NCBI GenBank assembly: GCA_916048095.2
Contig: OU696587.1
Span: 669,252 to 733,251, forward strand
DNA: 64,000 bases
Direction of reading: 5' to 3'
Source: Sacculina carcini
Taxonomy: Eukaryota > Arthropoda > Thecostraca > Sacculinidae
Below, in pieces: positions 45,047 through 57,787 of the stretch. The notes beneath the pieces were generated by a model. That model was not told where the DNA came from, searched no databases, and saw nothing but the letters and a program-made list of their open reading frames with translations. Positions within the stretch are counted from its first letter, which is position 1; each line of letters starts with the position of its first letter. The translations under genes and the position numbers were made by a program.

Positions 45047-47713
45047 CCCTCGAGAACTTACAACCATTTCCGCTTGCCCGAATTAGTTGATTTTTTCAGC
45101 ATTTATCGATTTTGTCTCAAAACCGAATAATATCACGTTTTCCAGAAATTTTTCCGTTTCAAATGAGAAATATGGGCCGCCCATTTAAATGGGCTCCGTG
45201 CAGGCCTTGACATTTCCTGTTTTAGAGATGTTATACTTTTGGCCTGTGCTAAAGTAAAACTACACTAATATCATTTTGGACTCAATAAAGCACTTTTATT
45301 GAATGCAAAATTGAAACAAGAATGAAATATTTTTGCAAAAATAATGACAATGTAATCCATAAAATGCATGATATATAATCAAGGTTTCACAGGTGACACA
45401 AACATGTAGTAAAATGGACAGTGGGATTATTTTCTTGTGTGATATTGTGCAAAGCACTGAATATGCAACGCCACATCACATTTTGAGCATTTGGGCTTGA
45501 CATTTTTCCCGCAAAAACCGCACCGTCGTTGTGTCTCACCCATTACAACATAATGGTCCGTTCGGTCATATCGCGCGCTATCGGGTAACGAAAGGGGTAC
45601 AAACCTACGTGCTTTTTCGGACGGTTTCAGCAAGCCATTGACAATTTCTCTCAGGAAATCTAATTGTGTAACATTGTGAATTTTTCTGTATAGTGTCCAC
45701 CCATTGACGATAGATCCATTCAGGAGGAAACGGAAAATGGGATAGTACCAAACTCTCTTCCTCAATGCTGACCTATATTTCCCTCTGAACTGGTCAAACA
45801 AATCCACTCCGCCCATTCCTTCATTGTACATTTTCACCATGGTTGGCTGGGGAATTGTCACTACTTCTTTTTTAGTTTTCGACCAACGTTTACATTTTCC
45901 CATGGATAATGTCCTGTTGTCGGCTTTGTTGGTAACAATTCGAACATCGTTGTTATCATTCCAGACGCAAACAAAAAGTCTTTTATCACCGTCTTCAAAT
46001 ATTTCGGCATCTCCTCTCGATTTCTTTTCTCCAGAAACGGGAACATTCTTGGTTCTGTCCTTCCGAACGGTGCCTGTTAGCCCGATGTTATCCTTCTGAA
46101 ACGACTGAAGAAGAGGCAGCGTAGTGAAGAAATTGTGGATGAATCCACTACTTCTCTCGGGCACAATCTCTTTCGCTAGTTGATGTACAACAGATTCACC
46201 GACCAGCATGCCTTCTTCAAATCCTGAGTTTTTTCCTTGGTAGAGGCTGAAATTCATAAGGAGTCCTTCACAAGAACAGAGACTCCAGAATTTGTACCCA
46301 AATCTGATTGGCTTTCCTCTGATGAACTGCTTCCTGCTGTGCTGTCCATAATATGGTTCCATGGCTTCGTCAATGGCCCATGTCATTGGTAGGGGTTGAG
46401 CCACATGGAGAAACAGCTTGTTGAAATGTTCAAGAAGACTTCTTACCTTGTAAATTTTGTCGTTGACGGGTTTTTTGGTGTTGTCAACAAAATGCAGGCT
46501 TCTTACGATTTCCTCGAAACGACTCATTGCCATTCCACATTGCGTCACCGCTGTATTTCTTGTGTCGGCTTGTTTGGCCCAGTAGAGCCGTCGGTTCGGG
46601 ACTGGGCTGTAACCAGATAGAAGGAATATGCCAAGTACTTGGTATAGCTCTTCGATAGACACATTCAACTCTTTGCCAAACTTCATCTGATGATACCGAT
46701 TTGTTTCACATTCCAGAACGTGCATCAAATCTTCATCCCAAAAAAACTTGAAAATGTCGATTGGTGACTTCGCTTCGTCAATCCATTTTGCCACAATGCT
46801 TGGTGAATGTGTATATTTCAAGCCTGATTCGTCTTTACTACAGGCGGTGAAATTACTTTTGACCCATTCATAATGAATTTTCGAGCGTTTCCTCTTTTTG
46901 CTTTTTGGCGGATCGTCCGTTGCACTCTCAGAGACAGTCTGTTCATGTATGTCGTACATGAGGAGGAGGGTTCTTCTCGACTGATGCGGTTTGAAAATTT
47001 CACATGAGGTGACTGAGCGAGAATCTTTGCTCCCAGTAGTCGTATGTTATTTTGATCAACAACGACCACATCCTCACTCAAGTCGTCGACGTCTGATTCT
47101 TCCCCATCGTTTGGAGGCTCCAATACAACTTCCACACATGAACCGTATTCTTCTTCAGACAATTCAAACAAATAATTCACCGCCTCTTCAACATTTTTTG
47201 GACTCCTGCAACATTATCCATGAATGAATTTGTAAATATTCTAAACACACTCTTATGCAGTGAAGCAAAAATTATACCTGCACATTGCTTATACATTAGA
47301 ATTTTGCAGAGCTCCATGAAGCCCATTTAAATGGGCGCAATACTTTAGCTGATGGAAAAAGTAGGAGAAATTTTAATACAGGAAAATAAATGCGCTCCAT
47401 TGCCAAACGACATATTTCAGGAACTATTACCCGAATTCAAAAAAGAATTTAACGTAATATTTACGAAATTATTAGAGCAAAAACATACCTGCGTCCAGCC
47501 ATTTCGGTTTGAGCAAAAACTATCAACTTAGGACCTGTTAAATTCCCATATAATAAGCAAATTCGAACAATACGAGCAATAAACCACAACAATAGATCCT
47601 TCCGCGTGCGGCGCAACAATTGGAATATAAAAACGTGGATTTGATTAGACAAAAATGATGAAATTATGAACGTCAGTTAACTCCCATTTAAATGGGCAAA
47701 ATGCGCTCGTGGG
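45047..47713 (-). mobile_element. complete piggyBac transposon
   Basis: Flanked by TTAA at 45043-45046 and 47714-47717, the obligatory piggyBac target. Ends are CCCTCGAG and, from the right, CCCACGAG. The palindrome GCCCATTTAAATGGGC occurs at 45179-45194 and 47321-47336, with a near copy at 47682-47697. One transposase gene on the minus strand. Confidence 0.9.
45427..47180 (-). pseudogene. piggyBac transposase, frameshifted, catalytic Asp changed
   Basis: The N-terminal acidic part (47180 to about 46970; EDVVVVDQNN) and the main part (46959-45427, 510 codons) are in different frames. The main part shows the IDIFKFFWDEDLM region, a first catalytic Asp in WAIDEAMEPYYG (residue 197 of this frame), then GFIHNFFTT where the family has an Asp before NFF: codon 46135-46137 reads His. 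The third Asp is in GMGGVDLFDQ (residue 386). A Cys/His-rich C-terminal finger (CGFCG..CSKC..HIQCF) completes the family layout. Both the frame break and the His argue that this copy cannot transpose itself. Confidence 0.9.
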
Positions 47714-47822
47714 TTAATATGTACCTCATATCAATAAAATATTGATTTTTGCGCTCCTCAGAATGAACAGAGTATATGATGAAAAAGTTGCATTTGCAAC
47801 AAAATGTCACCCTAGTGATCAT

Positions 47823-48312
47823 ATAAAATCCCGAAATCTAATAATATACAATCGCAATGGCGCAACAGTGTTACAAGTATCATGCACGCAATACACACAA
47901 ATGCAACCTGTTTGCAACATGGAGTGAAAACGCCACATAGTGCAACTGTCAGGTGACAAAATTGCGGATGCGTTTATTCAATACAAAATACGCATATAGG
48001 TGTGCTATCAAGCGGCCGCTATAACGTGGTTATACTGGTGTGCTTTACTGCTTTTCGACAACTAGTTTTCAATTACATGCTGTTTAATGCTCAATAATGG
48101 TGGAAGGCCTGGTGATGATTAGACAAAATACATATTCAATGAATCGGAAACCTTTCCAGCCATTTCACAGACATCGATATATGAGGATTGAATGGGTTGT
48201 GTAAATATAGTCACGCTTCAACTATTGTCGAATGCAACTTAACTTTATGTGTATATATATATATATATACAACACAAACAACACAACACAAACGCACGTT
48301 GGTGAACACAAA

Positions 48313-48368
<56 letters not shown>

Positions 48369-48370
48369 TT

Positions 48371-48410
<40 letters not shown>

Positions 48411-50264
48411 TTTGTGTTCACCCGGATGAATGTCAGCGTTTGGACGTGTTGGTGTGCTTCTTGTCAATTTTCATCGTGATTGAGCGTCTTTGTTTCTTGC
48501 AGGTCTATGCAAACTTGAGATTGATTGAGAAACATTGTTTTCAAACACATTCCTTTATGATGACATTAATTGATTGATTGACATTTACCGTTAAATGGAT
48601 TCTCATCAAAATCATTTGCTTCATGTTTGACTGGAGTCGTGCGTTGTGTATGATTCGTACATTCCACTTAAGTCTATGCTAATTTATCTATATGTAGAAC
48701 AATGTCCCAATCTTACATTGTAAGTACTAATTACGAAGTACAGCGGTAAATATATCATGTCCGGTAGATATAGCTTCGTTCCGTCTTCAGGATCCATACA
48801 ATCAATACCCTGGCAACTGCAGACGAGTGCGCGTGTGTTCCAAAGGAGACTGGTGTCGAATCGTTCATATTTCAGTTTAGTAGTGCGGATCCAGGTGGCC
48901 GGGTCGTAATGTGTGGAAGGTCACTTCGATCACGGGAACGATTTTGTCATGACTTCAACAGGGAAATATTTTTACTTTTGATTCTTTGCCAACTAAGACG
49001 ACGAAGCTGGGGAAATCAGAACATTCAAGAATATATACACGTCAAGCAACCTATCCAAGTTCAGGAATTCAAACTTCATCCCATACTACTCTTTTACCGT
49101 ATTCACATATTGGTTCATTCATATGTTACCTATGGTACCATTTCGCATGTATTGTGTCTTTATTTCGCATGTGTAGTCCTTCTTCAGTTAGGATCGCCCC
49201 TCCATGGCGAATATAGATGAAGTGCTGGACCCACAGGAAAGATACATTGTTTTGAAACCGTTTGTGGCGCTTTGTTGCATGGTTGTACGAAACATGTGAA
49301 GGCTTGTCTTGATTTGCCTTGTTAAAACTGAGGCGTCGTTTCTAGTGTTGATGACCTGTGTATGTGTATGCTCGCTCGGAATTCCTTTTTTACACTGCCG
49401 TGATCTCAATAGATGATGAGGATTATGAATGGCATGTCAATAAACGACCTTACTTGAAAAGCATATTGAACACAATATCCAGCCAACTGCAGATTTCATC
49501 CTTGTTTTGTAGCGCTCTAGCAACGAATTACTTAGAAAACATGGGTTAGTGGAAAGTGAATTCAATTATATCTGCATAGTATGTGTCGAATGTTCACCAT
49601 TTACCATTCTATGTCCCTGCCACTCTAGAAGGAACTAATATATGTACAGTTAGTCAAAATATAAACGAATTTAATCTCGAAACCGATTTTAAACCGATTT
49701 TGAGGTCCACACGAATTGTCCAGTTTTGCTCGTGGTATTTTAGTAGGCCAATCACAGTTTTAAATCACATAGGGCATACGCACTCACACACACACTCGCA
49801 AACTCGCACACATACATACGCGCACACAGTCGCAGGACATCTACAATTTGCAGACACACAATCGTAACCTAACATAACCCCGCACAAACATAAGCACACT
49901 GACATGTTCACATACTCACTGACACACAGTATCTCACTCAGTCTCACCTTACACCATCGCACAACAATATATTAAAACATTTCAGCAGCAAAGCACTTGG
50001 GGGTTGGCCAGTATAAGCATCGCAGGTAATATACCAATGTGACAACAATGGAAAAACTGGGGTGTGCCACTGAATGGAAAACTCCCAATTGCATTAAAAC
50101 TGGAGCATGCAGATCTAAACCGAGTTAAGATTCGGATTCAGCAGACAAAAATACGTAAGAATGTGTTAAAAAACTTATGCAGCAGAAATTCGAAAATTAT
50201 TGTTCCCCTGTGTTATCAGATCAAGTATGTCAAATTATAGGTTACCATCTATTTCATAAATCTT
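47823..50264. other. no gene; (TA)n inverted repeat at 48301-48422
   Basis: 48301-48422 is a long inverted repeat. GGTGAACACAAACGCATATA and its reverse complement (48403-48422) enclose TA tracts, with one more ATGCGTTTGTGT inside at 48364. 49780-49840 is CA-rich. ORFs in 48.9-49.9 kb have no motif I recognise. Confidence 0.5.
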
Positions 50265-50790
50265 GCACTAATGCCAGAGGTGGAGCTGTGTCAATCTACG
50301 TGAACGAGCTGTTGAAGGCAAACGTATAAGATTCATTATCGGTTACGCAGGTAGGTTACATCGAAATTAAATCAGTGAGTATTGTGACCAGGGATCAACG
50401 TCTATTAACATCTTGCCTCTATCGTGCATCCGGAAATATCATAAGCAGGTGCAGTGATCTTTTTGAGACCATCAACACCAAATGAGATGCTGAATGGTGC
50501 ATACTGGGTGATTTCAACGTTAACCTACTTGAATATTTTATACATGGACCCACACAAGAATTTGTGGACAATATGCTAGCCAAAAGGTTCTATCCATTCA
50601 TTATCCAGCCGACTTGACCAACCAAACGTTACATCACTCTGATCGACAATATCTAAAGGTTTATCTAGGATAAAAGCGATCACTTTCCTATATTTTGTGC
50701 ATCAGAAATTGACTGCGCGACTGCTGATAATTCATAACAGACAAATAATTTCACAAAACGCGTAATTTCACCAAGAGACTTCACAAGTTG
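50265..50790 (+). pseudogene. LINE endonuclease relic
   Basis: Degraded apurinic-type endonuclease read through stops: GGAVSIYVNELL, a CLYRASG block, then CILGDFNVNLL and a TLIDNI end, the GDFN and TLIDNIF landmarks of LINE nucleases. At least three in-frame stops. No RT follows. A different family from the LINE that begins at 51.86 kb. Confidence 0.7.
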
Positions 50791-50924
50791 TATCAGGAAC
50801 TGGAAAGCTTCAATTGGAGTTCAATACAGACTGGCGAAGTCAACAGTGCCTACAACTCATTCATAAAACTGTACATTTCAGTACTGTACGATTTCAGTAC
50901 TGTGCGATTTCAGTCTCTGACTAA

Positions 50925-51862
50925 CCCTCGCTGAGTGTACATGTGTTTACCGTCGCTCGTTCGCGCCCGGCTGTCTACGCTTCGCTGACGCTCACCGACG
51001 ACAGATCCGGCTTTCTGCTAACGCTGAGTGTTCCTTGAGTTATATTTCAGTTGTTTTATTATTATATTTGAATTAGCGTTATTTTGATTTCCCATTACTC
51101 GTTTTGTTCATTGATAATATTTGCCTTTTTAAAGGCGGATATTTTCTTCTTGCGAGGTCATTCATTTACTTCTAAGACTGTTTTTTTTGTTTAAGTCAAT
51201 TAATCTTTCTTTTGTTTCAGGTTATATATTTGAATTTTTATATTTTGTTTCTGAATGTGATTGAGAATCAGGGTTCGCAGCCATAGTTGCTTTGCAATCT
51301 TCCTGCTGAATTCTCTCATCACATTCTTTTTCTTCAATTTTCAGTTCAGTTTGTATATGATTTAATTTAATTCAACTTTGTCTATAAATATAAGTGCTGT
51401 CCATGGATATATGTACTATTTTCTGCTTCATGTCTGTTTTGTTGATGTGGCGGGCTGTACGTTTTAGCCCCGCCCCCACGGCTAACGGCAGGTTTTCCCG
51501 TTTTCCGTCAGCACCCAGCCCTTTCCTCGCACTGAGGTGGCAACTAATTCTGTGTTGCTCTCGTACTCTGTCTTTGTTGTCGCCCATTGGACATTTTGCT
51601 TTGCGATATGTGTTTAACAATGAGCTCTCAATAAATTGTTCTCACATGTGTTTTCTAGTGTTTTTCTTGTTGTGTGTGTATTTGTGTGTATGTTTGCTTT
51701 GTATTGTGTGTTGTATGCTTGTTTTTTGTTGTGACATTTCGTAGGCATGTGTTATGTGTTGTGTATTTGTGCTTGCATGGGTCGTGCAATATGTGTTTAT
51801 TTGTATGTCTGTTTTGCGTTGTGTAGGTGCCTTCTCACACCGTGGATTTGTAATTTCTGCTG
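50925..51862 (+). other. probable 5' UTR region of the next LINE
   Basis: No coding motif. T-rich, with GCCTTTTTAAAGGCG at about 51124, a word shared with 23791-23805. I infer a LINE leader only from position; it may be unrelated sequence. Confidence 0.3.
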
Positions 51863-52925
51863 ATGATGTGTGGCGATGTTGAAATGAATCCCGGTCCTCC
51901 TCGACCACAAAAACGATTTTTAAATATACTTTTCGCCAATATCAGAGGCTTGTATAAAAATACCAGAGATTTGACAGCAGCCAGTCGCTCCAAGGACATC
52001 GGTATTTGTGCCGAAACGCTTGTGTCCGATTATTGGGACTAATCTGAGCTATTGATGCCAGGTTTCAGTAAGCCATTGCTAATCAAACGTGATTCAAAAA
52101 ACAGGCGGCGTGGCATGGCAGTGTACGTACGCAAAGGCTTTTCAGCAACGAGAATTACAGCGCATGATTGCACTTGTCATGAAGTTATGCTGCTGCGTGT
52201 CAACACCGCCTTGATGAATTTTTACATCTTTGGAGCCTACCGAAATCCAGACAATAACGACTCTATCTACTAATGTCTCTTGTCAGCCATGTCAACTATT
52301 CAGGAGAAGGACACCAAGTCAGCGTTTGTATTGGTGGGGGACATGAACGCCCATCACCGTGAGTGGCTCTTGTCGACATCCCCTACAGACGCCCATGGTA
52401 GAGCAACATATGATTTCTGCAAAATTTCTGGCTGTTCCCAAATGGTGTCCGGTCCCACACATCAAGCGGGAAACTGTTTGGATTTGGTTATGACAGACGT
52501 CTCAGATATACTGAGTGTAAACGTGGAAGCTCCAATAGGAAGTTCAGATCACTCGTCGCTGTCCGTGAAGTTGACATTGAGACAGAAGGTTTCTCCTTAC
52601 ACGATTTCAAGGCTCGTGCACATGAACAACAATGTTGACTGGGTGAAGGTGAATGATGAATTGAACAATGAATTGATGCAATTAACCTTTCAAATCTGCT
52701 GCAGAAGGACTTCCCCATCGATGCATTGAACAAATATATTACCGATGTAATCTCAAGGAGAGCGCCTACTAAAAAACTACGTTTTCGCTCTTATGACAAA
52801 GCCTGGTTCACCAACGAATGTCGCAGCGCACGTGAATCCAAGCAGGAGGCTTACCACAAGTGGCTTCAATCGCGCTCAGCCAATTCATGGAATGTCTACA
52901 CTGAGGCCAGACGACATGCTGAGCC
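51863..52925 (+). pseudogene. LINE ORF start with 2A-like peptide and endonuclease
   Basis: The frame opens MMCGDVEMNPGP at 51863. G-D-V-E-x-N-P-G-P is the ribosome-skipping 2A consensus, known at the N-termini of several animal LINEs. The endonuclease follows: FLNILFANIRGL, a stop at 52040, RRGMAVYVRKGFS, FYIFGAYRNPDNND, a stop at 52271, VLVGDMNAHHREW (GDxN), GNCLDLVMTD and PIGSSDHSS (SDH). A frameshift near 52690 leads to RRAPTKKLR and WFTNECRSAR, the linker before the RT. The RT is missing after about 52925. Upstream of the ATG the frame also reads FLL, fitting the hydrophobic run that usually precedes 2A. Confidence 0.85.
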
Positions 52926-53822
52926 AACGCCACCTAGATACAAGGCCCTTCCATCGCCTCCCCATGGGGGGTGTTACGTCAACCCGTCCGTCCTAACGCT
53001 ACCTGGGTATCACAGCTTGCTATGACTCAGCTACAAACCGATGCTAATGACTCAGCTACAAACCGTTGAAACGCTGACGCTGCATCGCTGACCACGTGAT
53101 CAGTTCGTTGTCAGTGTGGTGTTGTCAGTTCGTTGTCAGCGCGTGTTTGTGGTGTTGTGTGTAGTTGTGACGTTGCGCGTTTTGTGATTCTACGTGTGTT
53201 CGCTGTGATAATTATTTGTGGCGTTGTACGCATTTTATTTTCAGTGCAGCGTAGTTGGTTCGACGTGTTTATGTTAGTATTGCGTTCACAATCGTAGTGG
53301 CATTGAGCGTTAGCATTCGCTGTTGTTTCTATCATACCTTAAGCAGTGTTTCCCGCAAGTTTACTTCAAGTATTATTAGATTGGTGTATTCTGGAGAATT
53401 TCACCTTTCGGAGTGAAAGGTAAGTCAATAAATGCTCACTCATTTATCTCTTCCGTTGAACCTGATTTCGTTGAATATTCAAGATATGTTTCAATATATT
53501 TTTTAATATTTGATCATTTTATGCGCTGCATTTCATATCTTAATAATGACATTCTCTATTACATCTTACGATTCTTACTCCCATTGTTTGAGAAAAGCTG
53601 CTATTGCGTTGTGATTGTTTAGTCCAGTGGTTATTAGCCGGGAGTGTCCATACTCCTTGATGGAATGGGAATCAAAGGTATGGGATGGGAGGAGGTAGGG
53701 GAGGTATGGGATTTGATTTATGGATACCGCTATAAATTAGCAATAGCTATAATAATATTAAAAGTAACAAAATTAACTAAATAAATCAAATAATAATAAA
53801 ATAACAAATTTATCATTGGCCA
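52926..53822. other. no gene; possible hAT-like end near 53631
   Basis: CAGTTCGTTGTCAG occurs twice (53101-53145). CCAGTGGTTATTAGCCGGG at about 53629-53647 resembles a hAT-type left end, but no right end is visible and the minus-strand gypsy begins at 53823. Confidence 0.35.
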
Positions 53823-54378
53823 TGTCGCGCTCCGAAAACCCTCGACCTTCTACTTAAGGTTTTATTCAACTAAAACAACCAAGTACATCTGAATACAACA
53901 CCAGAATAATATGTTACAAATATTCACATTATCAGATGGCATATACAAAAATACAGTTACTTGATAAGCAACAACACCACATCACCGTAGAGCCTTTGAC
54001 GAGACACAATAACCACAGAGATACAAAATGACAATATTGCCAGGTATGTCTTAGTTGCCACCCCTGGCGTAAACCAAATTAGGCGCAAAATATCATTACA
54101 CTCTCCGCTGCATTATTTTACTGATATCGACGATTCCTGATCACGACCCGACCACGTCTTGTAACATCTGGAATCAATGAGAGAGCATCCCTCTGATCCA
54201 CGTCTGCATGGTGTTCCTCGCGGTGAACTTCCGTCGTTTGATCAGGAATGTTTCGCTTGCCCCTGGTCCTTTCAGGATCTTCGCTCTGCATAGTTGCATT
54301 CCGATCTTCAGCTTCCCAAGGACTTCCAGCCGACGGTTGAAGAGACACATCAATCTCAGACGCTTCCGGGTGTTGGTG

Positions 54379-57300
54379 CTAGAGTAAAGAGCGCTCATTG
54401 GTATCTGGTGAAGGAGCTAGATCTCCAGTTGACACGGTTGATTGACGACCATCAGGAAAACGAACTCTGGCATAATTTGGAGTTGCTGAAATGATCTCAA
54501 CCCGTACTACAAGTGGATCAGACTTGCGTTTGCGTACAAACTTTCGAAGCAGTGCCGGGCCTCCTTGCAGCCATTCTGGTATGGTATAGCCGTGGCCTGA
54601 CCTTCTTTGAAAAGCAAACAGTCTTTCGCGAGGAGTCGCGTTGGTAGCGGTACAGAGGAGCGAGCGAATGGCGTGCAGGGCCATATCGAGTACTTCTTGC
54701 CAGTGACTGTCATCAAGTCCGCTAGATCTTAAAGCTAGTTGAATCGCTTTCCATACTATTCCATTGATGCGTTCACATTGTCCATTTCCACTTGGGTGAT
54801 ACGGTGTAGAGTGAGTAATAATAATACCATGATTCCACAAAAATTCCTTTACTTCTGATGACCCCAATTGCGCCCCGCGATCGCTATGCATCGATTCAGG
54901 ACATCCGCAGAGCGTAAACAGTTTCTGAATGCAATGTATAGCCGTCTTAGTAGACATGTCCTCACATGGAAAAACAAACGGATAGTGTGAATACTCATCT
55001 ACAATCACAAGGAGATATCGCATTCTGTTTCTTGACGGTTTTGGTCCCACAAAATCCATAGACAGTCTTTCAAAAGGTGATCGTGATTGGATAAGACGGC
55101 CAGCAGGAGGCTTGTAGAATCTTGCTTTTAATTCTGCACAAATGTGGCACTGGGCGCACACTCGCTTAACATCTTCCATAGAAAACGGTAAGTTATTCTG
55201 ATGCACAAAATGATAAAGCCTTGCTGTGCCAGGATGACAGAGCGCTATATGGATATCTTTGAGGGACACTGTGCATGTTGCTGCACATGAGCGAGACAGC
55301 GCATCAGCTGGTGCGTTCAGAGTTCCTGGCCTGTATACTATATCATATGAGTAATTCGCCAGTTCCAATCTCCACCTCAACAACTTATCATTTTTATTCG
55401 ATTTGGCGCTCTGGTGTTGAACATATACGAGGCAGCTTGCTGATCCGTAACAATAGTAAAATGTCTACCTATAAGCAAATCACGCCATTTACGGACTGAT
55501 TTAACAATAGCTGCAGCCTCACGTTACACTGCTGAATGCGATCGCTCAGCTTGAGTCAGAGTCCTGGAGAAATACGCGACCGGACGTCCATTCTGCGATA
55601 AACAAGCAGCTACCGCCATCGCAGATGCATCTGTTTCCACTCTGAATGGCACATTGTCCTCAATTGCTGCCACCGATGCTCGGCATATCTCATCCTTGAT
55701 GTTCTGAAATCTCATTCTGAGCTGGCTCACCATTGGGAATGATTTTACATTTAAGAGTGGAGATATACGATCTGAGAAATTTTCAACCCATGGAGAATAG
55801 TAGGAAAACAGCCCTAATGCCCGCTTGAGCGACTTACTGCACGACGGGATGGGAAGATTTCTCAATGGTGTGAGTCGTTCTGGATCAGGACTGATGGTTC
55901 CATTGTCGAGCATATGGCCGAGAAACCTTAACTTTGTGATTCCGTACTCACATTTGTAGTCATTCAGCTGGAGATTGAGTCGACGAGCCACTTCATTGAA
56001 AGCATCCATATTCTTTTCAAGTTCTTCTTTTGTCGCACCGCCAATAACAATGTCGTCGATGTACACGAATGCTCCTTTCAAGTTGTTCTCAGTAATGATA
56101 TTGTGCATAATACGCTGGAATACGGCTACCAAATTGGTGAGGCCAAAAGGCAACCGGGTAAATTCATAGAGACTGCCACCTGCTTCAAATGCAGTGAACT
56201 TTCTTTCATCTGCTCGTATTGGGCATTGATGATACGCTGACTTGAGGTCAAGTTTGCTGAAAATTCTAAATTTGGAGAGTTGTCGTATGATGTCTGATAT
56301 TTTGGTTATCGGAAACGCATCAAGGTGAGTGAAACGATTAATGGTGCTGGAATAATCGATTACCATGCGGCGCTTCTGTCTTTCATTGTGAGTAACGAGT
56401 GCCTGTGCGCGCCACGGCGAAGTAGATTTCACAATCACACCCTCTTTCAGTAACTTTTCCACTTCTGCTCGAATAAACTGCCGGTCAGGAACAGAGTATT
56501 GTCTGCCTCTGGTTGCAATGGGTTTGCAATCATCAGATAAGTTGGTGAAAAGTGGTGGTGGCTCGATCTTCATGTGAGCAGCACCACATACATGCAAAGT
56601 CGGTGAATCTCCGCTGAAGACAAACTCAACAGTGCCATGAAGCCTCATGAAATCTTGCCCCAGAATCATTTGCGTGCATAAATCCGTCATCACAGAAAAC
56701 CGCACATCCTGATATATTCTTTCATTGACTGATACAGATGAGACGCACTCTCCTTTTGTGTGACATCTTAGTCGCGAAGAAGCCATTGTCACAGCTTCGC
56801 ATGATGGTGCCACTTTCATGCCTAGGCTTTTTGCAACATCATCTCTGATAAAATTGTGGGTGCTGCCGCTGTCTACCATTGCTTGACATCAGTGTCTTCG
56901 ATTTTGACGTTCACCACTGAACACTGCGTTCGAGAAGGCAATACAGCACTAGCTGCAGTGAAAGCAGCTTGCAATTTCGCATTCGATGGTCTCTCTTTGA
57001 CATTTGAACGACATACAGTTGAAAAATGTCCTCTTCTGCCACACAAGTAGCATTCAACGTTTCTGGCTGGACAGGCATAACGAGGATGATTAAGCCGTCC
57101 GCAGAACTGGCATTTAGCTTGTCGCTTCACTGGTTGCTGGCCAATCGCCGCACATTGCTCGCTGATGTCGATAGAAGAATGACCTTCAGATTGTTTGCCT
57201 TGCTCGACCGTCACTTGAGCTACAACAGCATAACTGTTATAAGCGGCGGCATTTTCCTGCGCCATCCCCAGGCTTCTGGCGGTTGCTACGGCGTCATCTA

Positions 57301-57768
57301 GCGCGAGTTCATACTTCTCCAGTAATCTTTGACGTATACTTGTAGAAGCAAGACCCGTAATGAATGCGTCCCTCACAGCTTGTTCTGTATGTTCTGATGC
57401 AGAAACGGCTTCAAATAAACAATCTTTTGCTAGATTTTCCAGACTCTGTACAAAATTATCCACCGATTCACCCTCGTTTTTTTTCTGGTAGTCAGCAAAT
57501 GGCGGGCGAAAACCTTATTCGCTGGTTTCACGTACGCTGATCGAAGAATTTTGATCGCGCCTTCGAATGTCGAGCACTGAGAAAACAGTGCATACACCTT
57601 TGGTGATACCAAATTCGTTAACACACTGAGTTTTTTCGGTGGATTGCTCGGATTTGATATTGTTAACGATTCTATGCAATTCATCAGCGTTCGTTCCCAA
57701 TGATTCCATTCGTCCGCAGTCGTTTCTGGGAGCTCTTCGAAACGCGTCGGTTTTAGTATATGATCCAT
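54379..57768 (-). pseudogene. gypsy gag-pol with several breaks
   Basis: The start MDHILKPTRFEELP lies 19 bases inside the 5' LTR. Gag breaks at a T8 run near 57480 and continues with knuckles CQFCGRLNHPRYAC and CYLCGRRGHFSTVC. A shift near 56880 separates gag from protease (VDSGSTHNFI). RT has SPWRAQALVT, KLDLKSAYHQCPI, LPFGLTNLVAVFQ and FVYIDDIV. RNase H begins VETDASAMAVAA and breaks at a stop near 55521 and a shift before 55383. Integrase shows HIALCHPG..CHIC, SMDFVGPK, MHSDRGAQL and GQCERING, so the D,D,E residues remain. About four lesions in all. The protein order is identical to that of the intact element. Confidence 0.9.
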
Positions 57769-57787
57769 AATGTTTAGTTGATTATAT
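57769..57787 (-). promoter_or_regulatory. degenerate self-complementary primer-binding site
   Basis: The 19-base leader between the 5' LTR and the ATG contains TCAACTAAA, matched by TTTAGTTGA in the 3' LTR (minus strand, 53866-53874). The 5' LTR copy has one change that breaks the match. Same position and geometry as 34713-34728. Confidence 0.45.

Larger units (their letters stand above)
44010..47814 (+). mobile_element. hAT-like transposon carrying a piggyBac
   Basis: The left end TAGGGTGACCTTTTGGTGC and the right end read inward (TAGGGTGACATTTTGTTGC) differ at two of 19 positions. The 8-bp flanks are GTGATCAA (44002-44009) and GTGATCAT (47815-47822). GCGCTAAAA words recur near the left end (44031, 44054, 44075 and 44301) and at 45009. 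A second left-end-like start lies at about 44280. Minus the piggyBac it is about 1.1 kb and encodes nothing recognisable. Confidence 0.7.
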
